6,520 nucleotides of DNA, taken from Planctomycetota bacterium (GTDB lineage: Bacteria; Planctomycetota; PLA2; JAEUHO01). How positions within the stretch are numbered: the stretch's first letter is position 1; each line of letters starts with the position of its first letter. Location: positions 1 through 6,520 of the forward strand of contig JAHEIK010000219.1 in assembly GCA_024639415.1 (NCBI GenBank), in the 5' to 3' direction. A model generated the notes under the pieces. It was not told where the DNA came from, searched no databases, and saw nothing but the letters and a program-made list of their open reading frames with translations. Below are positions 1 to 6,520 of the stretch, in pieces. Both the position numbers and the translations under genes were made by a program.

Positions 1-2
1 CC

Positions 3-845
3 AAGGGGTTCGAGAAGAGCCGCCCGGTGCCCCTGGTGCTGGCGCTCCACGGTGGCGGCGGCACCGCCGTGGCGATGGACCGCTCGACGAAGGGGCAGTT
101 CTCCCGGGAAGCCGGCAAGCGTGGCTGGGTCGTGGTCTGTCCCCAGGGCATTGCCAAGGGCTGGAACGATGGCCGGCCGCTGACCTCCCGCCGCGACCTG
201 CAGCGCAAGGGCGTCGACGACGTCGCCTTCCTCTCAACGCTCATCGCTCACCTGCACACGACGCGTGGCATCGACCGCTCGCGGGTCTACTCGACCGGGA
301 TCTCCAACGGCGGCTTCATGTCGTTCCGGCTGGGGTTGGAGCTGTCCTCGAAGATCGCGGCCATCGCGCCGGTGACCGCAAACCTCGCCACGGTGCACGA
401 CGGCAAGCGGCCCACGCACGCCGTCGGACTGTTGGTGATCAACGGCACGAAGGATCCGCTCGTGCCCTACGACGGCGGCGAGGTCAAGGTGCTAGGCACG
501 TCGCGCGGCCGCATCCACTCCACCGACGAGTCGCTCCGGCGCTGGGCTGCGTTCAACGGCTGCGCGATCAAGGTCACCAGCAAGGCGCTGCCCAACACGG
601 CCAAGCTCGACGGCGCGCGTGCCTACGTGCACACCTGGTCAGGCTGCAAGGGCGGAGCGCGCGTAGAGCTGATCCGCGTGCAAGGCGGTGGTCACACCTG
701 GCCGGGCGGAACGCAGTATCTGCCGCGGCTCGTCATCGGGACGGTCTGCCGCGACTTCGACGCCGTGCCGCGGATGTTCGATTTCTTCGCGAAGCACCGC
801 CGCGTGATCGGGAAGACCGTCGCCGCGGGCGGCGCGCAGAAGTAG
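3..845 (+). CDS. PHB depolymerase/feruloyl-type esterase (LpqC-like alpha/beta hydrolase), 5' end missing
   Basis: This is a serine hydrolase of the alpha/beta fold in the esterase PHB-depolymerase family (LpqC/COG3509-like), whose members cleave ester bonds in polyhydroxyalkanoates, feruloylated sugars or related substrates and are often secreted. Numbered from the first in-frame GTG (position 27), an LALHGGGG oxyanion-hole motif lies near residue 5, the nucleophile is Ser93 in GISNGG, Asp143 sits in NGTKDP and His223 in GGGHTWPGG. All three triad residues are in the expected order and spacing. Cysteines at 37, 179, 207 and 241 could form disulfides. The reading frame is open through position 3 and the residues before the GTG (KGFEKSRPV) continue the first strand, so the true start, and any signal peptide, lies upstream of the window. 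The 280 visible residues cover nearly the whole catalytic domain. The family is secure, but the substrate cannot be told from sequence. The gene converges on the kinase gene with a 20-base gap. Confidence 0.9.
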   Translation, partial: KGFEKSRPVPLVLALHGGGGTAVAMDRSTKGQFSREAGKRGWVVVCPQGIAKGWNDGRPLTSRRDLQRKGVDDVAFLSTLIAHLHTTRGIDRSRVYSTGISNGGFMSFRLGLELSSKIAAIAPVTANLATVHDGKRPTHAVGLLVINGTKDPLVPYDGGEVKVLGTSRGRIHSTDESLRRWAAFNGCAIKVTSKALPNTAKLDGARAYVHTWSGCKGGARVELIRVQGGGHTWPGGTQYLPRLVIGTVCRDFDAVPRMFDFFAKHRRVIGKTVAAGGAQK

Positions 846-859
846 CCCGGCTCCCCGGG
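846..859. terminator. Short GC hairpin between convergent genes, possible weak terminator
   Basis: CCCGG at 846-850 and CCGGG at 855-859 form a perfect 5-bp stem with a 4-base loop. It sits inside the 20 bases that separate two convergent stop codons, the place where a bidirectional terminator would be expected. There is no T-run on either strand, so it is not a canonical intrinsic terminator. It may be chance in GC-rich DNA. Confidence 0.2.
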
Positions 860-865
860 ACTGCC

Positions 866-4471
<3,606 letters not shown>

Positions 4472-4475
4472 TCCG

Positions 4476-4482
4476 CCTCCTT
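4476..4482 (-). promoter_or_regulatory. Ribosome binding site that fixes the kinase start
   Basis: Read on the minus strand, AAGGAGG ends four bases before the GTG at 4471-4469. It is a full match to the anti-Shine-Dalgarno sequence. The alternative ATG (4519) and TTG (4534) in the same frame have no comparable purine-rich stretch upstream, so this site decides in favour of the GTG start. Confidence 0.75.
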
Positions 4483-4491
4483 GGCGGGCGA

Positions 4492-4497
4492 ATTGTA
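4492..4497 (-). promoter_or_regulatory. Possible -10 element for the kinase gene
   Basis: On the minus strand the hexamer TACAAT matches five of six bases of the TATAAT consensus and lies 20 bases before the GTG start. Transcription starting about seven bases downstream would give a leader of roughly 14 bases carrying the AAGGAGG site. The hexamer about 17 bases further upstream (GATGAC) is a poor -35 match, so any sigma70-type promoter here would depend on the -10 or on an activator. Confidence 0.3.
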
Positions 4498-4572
4498 GCG
4501 ATCGCCTTGCCCGCGTCATCGTGGCGGCGGTCAATCGTCAGCGAACCCCAACATGCGTCCGCTCGAATCGGT

Positions 4573-4600
4573 GACACCTGGGTGAGATTCCCCAGTCGTC
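4573..4600. repeat. Imperfect inverted repeat in the kinase-DTW intergenic region
   Basis: The arms read GAC-AC-CTGGG and CCCAG-TC-GTC around an 8-base centre, with 8 of 10 positions pairing. It lies about 100 bases upstream of the kinase start and about 70 bases downstream of the DTW gene stop. It could be an operator for the kinase gene, or an RNA hairpin at the end of the DTW transcript. There is no T-run after it on the minus strand, which argues against an intrinsic terminator. The rest of the gap 4472-4670 shows no gene or RNA that I can recognise. Confidence 0.25.
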
Positions 4601-4670
4601 TGCAGATTGTGTTCAGCACGTGCGTCACACGCCACCGTCCCGCAGTCGCAGCGCCAGGTCAACGGCCGCG

Positions 4671-5888
4671 CTACTCCTGTGGCAACTGCCGCCACGTGGC
4701 AAGGACCCTCATCAAGAGGCCCAAGCGCCGACCGGCGCGCCCGGCGGCGAGTCCGTCCACGGGCTTCACCTTCAGCGTGGTCGCGTAGCGCTCGAGCGAT
4801 CCCGGCTTCGTGTTGGTCAGCAGGCGCGCGGCCTGCTGGAAGTCGAGGTACGCGGCAGGAGGCTCGCCGCCGCAGTCCTTGAAGGCTCGCAGGGCGTCGT
4901 GACCCCAGGAGCACAGCACGTCGGTCGGCCGCGTGAATGCAGCGAACCCTGCGAGGAAATCCGGGACCGCCCCCCCAGCCTGGAGGACCTCGGCGGGCAG
5001 CTCGACGTGCTCGGGGATGTCGGGTGCGAGCGGCCTCCGCGGCGCCAGCACATGCGCGTACGTCTCTCCCGTGCTCGGTCGGCAGGCGACCCAGTGGACG
5101 AGCTCATTGCCCAGCTTGCGCTCGGCCGTGCCACGCGGCCAGGCGTTGACGTCGCCGTAGACGAGCAGGAGGTCTTCGTAGCGCTCCCGCACCTCGAACG
5201 GCAGGCGCTCCCACGGCGTGCGCCGTCGCCGGGGGCGCATCATGCGCAGCGGAGCCTGGGCGGCGCGCGCTGCACGCTGCGCGGCAATCTGCGCGTCGAC
5301 CATCGCGTTCATCGGCTGCAGGAGTGCGCGAAAGCGCTCGGGCTCGCCCTCGATCGCGCCGAGCACGTGCATGACCGCCTCGAGCGTCGATACGTACTCG
5401 TCGCACGGCTCGCGGCGGATGCGGTAGTTGGACGGCTCGGGCGCGCGAAAGGCGTAGCGCGGGAGACTCGCCAGCTGCGGGTTGTTGCGGACGACACTGC
5501 GCGCCTGGGACCAGGTCCCGTCCACGACGACCAGCGTCACAGGTGAAGGCGGAGGCTCGGTGAGGATGTCGCGCGCGTCCGGGCCGGGGTAGAGCAGGAC
5601 GGCCGGCCGCTCGGGGTCGCCGCACGCCTCGCGCAGCACGTCGCTCTCGTCCCACGTCAGCCCGACGTGCAGGCTCGCCTGCGGCAGGCAGAGACTGGCC
5701 ATGTGCGCCGTGCCGATGGGCATCCCGTGCTCACGTGGATGCTGCAGGATCACGATGCGCGAGTCCGTGTCGACCGTGGTGAGCGCGGCGCAGTAGCAGA
5801 CGCTCACCGGCCGCTCGCAGCGCGCACACATCGCCCGTCCGGCAGGAGGATCGGCGGCGGGCTGGGCTTGGTCGTCGGCCGGGGTCAC
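4671..5888 (-). CDS. DTW-domain tRNA-uridine aminocarboxypropyltransferase with a C-terminal exonuclease-like extension
   Basis: The N-terminal half (about residues 20-200 of 405) is a DTW domain. Members such as E. coli TapT/YfiP transfer the 3-amino-3-carboxypropyl group of S-adenosylmethionine to a tRNA uridine (acp3U). Visible marks are a probable zinc site Cys21/24/31/33 (CARC...CYC), HPRE at 50-53, GTA at 59-61, LYPG at 99-102, the signature as DGTW at 123-126 followed by SQAR, and RREP...STLEAV at 158-172. Known family members are about 200-250 residues, so the C-terminal half is extra. A basic Ala/Arg-rich linker (about 202-226) leads to residues 239-398, whose pattern (LAPRRPLAPDIPE, VPDFLAGF, GHDALRAF) follows a DnaQ-type exonuclease fold, but the acidic metal ligands are mostly absent. 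The tRNA-modification role is inferred from the domain, and the role of the extension is unknown. The start chosen is a GTG at 5888. An ATG at 5831 (residue 20) just before the Cys motif is equally possible, and neither has a strong ribosome binding site. Confidence 0.88.
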   Translation of the reverse strand: MTPADDQAQPAADPPAGRAMCARCERPVSVCYCAALTTVDTDSRIVILQHPREHGMPIGTAHMASLCLPQASLHVGLTWDESDVLREACGDPERPAVLLYPGPDARDILTEPPPSPVTLVVVDGTWSQARSVVRNNPQLASLPRYAFRAPEPSNYRIRREPCDEYVSTLEAVMHVLGAIEGEPERFRALLQPMNAMVDAQIAAQRAARAAQAPLRMMRPRRRRTPWERLPFEVRERYEDLLLVYGDVNAWPRGTAERKLGNELVHWVACRPSTGETYAHVLAPRRPLAPDIPEHVELPAEVLQAGGAVPDFLAGFAAFTRPTDVLCSWGHDALRAFKDCGGEPPAAYLDFQQAARLLTNTKPGSLERYATTLKVKPVDGLAAGRAGRRLGLLMRVLATWRQLPQE

Positions 5889-5895
5889 GGGACGA

Positions 5896-5901
5896 CCTAT
5901 A
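5896..5901 (-). promoter_or_regulatory. Possible -10 element for the DTW gene (leaderless start)
   Basis: TATAGG on the minus strand lies six bases upstream of the candidate GTG start at 5888. If used, transcription would begin at or next to the GTG, giving a leaderless message and explaining the lack of a ribosome binding site. The last T of the consensus is missing and the upstream -35 candidate (TGTACC) is weak, so this is tentative. Confidence 0.18.
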
Positions 5902-5961
5902 CCGGAGGCATGCTAGTGGGTACAGGTGCGGCTCGGCGTTGCATCGCGGATGCGGCCCTCA

Positions 5962-5990
5962 GGCGTGGGTGCACTCGCCGCACGCCCACC
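5962..5990. repeat. Inverted repeat downstream of the right-end gene
   Basis: GGCGTG (5962-5967) and CACGCC (5981-5986) are a perfect 6-bp inverted repeat. An alternative pairing of GTGGG (5965-5969) with CCCAC (5985-5989) overlaps it. It lies about 30 bases beyond the stop codon of the minus-strand gene at the right edge, so it may be a transcript-end hairpin. No T-run follows it on the minus strand. The rest of the 5889-6016 gap shows nothing else that I recognise. Confidence 0.2.
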
Positions 5991-6016
5991 TGCGGGGGGC
6001 GACCAGCCGTAGACCG

Positions 6017-6520
6017 CTACCGCACCGGCAGGTAGCGGCCCGTCTTCGTGTCGATCTCCCGGCACTGGCCGTCGGTGAGGTCGTAGCGCCGGGCGCCGAC
6101 TTCGATCACGGTGCCGCGCGCACCCGTGCTGTAGATGGCGATGCGCCCGTCGAAGCTGCGATCGATCCTGCGGCCGCCGTGGTTGTACTGGAGCTCGACC
6201 ACCCGCCAGCGCTTGCCGTCCTCCGTGAACGCCACGATCGGTCCCGCGCCCGAGGCGCCGCCGACGAAGTCCTTCGCGCTGCTGCTCAGGCGCTTCCACT
6301 CCTTGCGCCACGTGTAGCGGGGATCGTCACTGCCGCGGATCTCCAGCACGCCGTCCTGCAGACGGACGGGCCAGACCACCGAGCGGTAGGACAGCCGCAC
6401 GATGCGCGGGCCTTCGGGCTCCGGCGTATCGACGGCCGGCAGGCCGCCGCTCTTGGCCTTGCCCAGCAGTGCCAGCAGGTGGCGCGCCCAGTCCTGGAGG
6501 TTCTTTTCGAACTTGATGCG
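6017..6520 (-). CDS. Hypothetical protein, N-terminus beyond the window
   Basis: I do not recognise this protein. The frame is open from the right edge to a TAG at 6017-6019, giving 167 visible residues. An in-frame GTG at 6400 is not a convincing start, because coding-type codons (strong G/C third positions) continue upstream to the edge. The fragment begins with a probable amphipathic helix (residues about 5-20, containing WARHLLALLG), then a Pro/Gly-rich linker (about 25-38). After that comes a mainly beta-type region alternating hydrophobic and charged residues (VVWPVRL, RVVELQYNHGG, RIAIYSTG, GTVIEVGARRYDL). It ends in DTKTGRYLPVR. There is one cysteine and no obvious catalytic motif or membrane segment. 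A small beta-barrel or sandwich is a guess. It shares strand with the DTW gene but is separated by 128 bases, so co-transcription is uncertain. Confidence 0.75.
   Translation of the reverse strand, partial: RIKFEKNLQDWARHLLALLGKAKSGGLPAVDTPEPEGPRIVRLSYRSVVWPVRLQDGVLEIRGSDDPRYTWRKEWKRLSSSAKDFVGGASGAGPIVAFTEDGKRWRVVELQYNHGGRRIDRSFDGRIAIYSTGARGTVIEVGARRYDLTDGQCREIDTKTGRYLPVR

Noticed and set aside
27..29. GTG as the true start of the esterase gene
   Set aside because: The frame is open upstream to the window edge with a plausible esterase sequence, and a start here would fall directly at the first core strand with no room for a signal peptide.
4616..4623. Perfect 8-base palindrome GCACGTGC
   Set aside because: It is short, isolated and expected by chance in GC-rich sequence, with no second copy in the gap.
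4620..5546. Long plus-strand open frame (308 codons) opposite the DTW gene
   Set aside because: It is antisense to a gene with clear family motifs. Its translation is Arg/Ala/Gly/His-rich with no recognisable domain, as expected for the complement of high-GC3 coding sequence.
5913..6311. Minus-strand 132-codon frame overlapping the right-end gene
   Set aside because: Its composition (Arg/Gly/His/Gln-rich) is that of an out-of-frame shadow. The frame ending at 6017 has the better codon pattern and a more protein-like sequence.

Overview
This GC-rich window has strong G/C preference at third codon positions. It holds two complete genes and two genes cut by the window edges. The base composition and protein families fit a high-GC environmental bacterium. 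A Myxococcota-like or other deltaproteobacterial-type genome, or a similar large high-GC genome, is plausible. No rRNA or other phylogenetic marker is present, so this is inference only.

Layout, left to right. (1) Positions 3-845, plus strand: the C-terminal part of an alpha/beta-hydrolase of the poly(3-hydroxybutyrate) depolymerase/feruloyl esterase (LpqC-like) family, with a visible Ser-Asp-His triad. (2) Positions 866-4471, minus strand, converging on gene 1 with a 20-base gap: a membrane hybrid sensor histidine kinase with MASE1, CHASE, two PAS domains, HisKA, HATPase and a receiver domain. Its start is best placed at a GTG behind a perfect AAGGAGG ribosome binding site. (3) Positions 4472-4670: a 199-base gap with a possible -10 hexamer and an imperfect inverted repeat. 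(4) Positions 4671-5888, minus strand: a DTW-domain protein of the tRNA-uridine aminocarboxypropyltransferase (TapT/YfiP) family. It carries an extra C-terminal half that resembles a DnaQ-type 3'-5' exonuclease fold without its catalytic residues. (5) Positions 5889-6016: a 128-base gap. (6) Positions 6017-6520, minus strand: the C-terminal part of an unrecognised protein that runs off the right edge.

Nothing suggests the four genes share one pathway. They look like separate chromosomal housekeeping and signalling genes: an esterase, an orphan membrane sensor kinase, a tRNA modification enzyme and a hypothetical protein. I see no insertion sequence, tRNA, CRISPR array, integrase or phage gene, and no sign of a defence or biosynthetic island. 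The item most worth a second look is the DTW plus degenerate-exonuclease fusion, followed by the dual MASE1/CHASE input of the kinase and the unrecognised gene at the right end.
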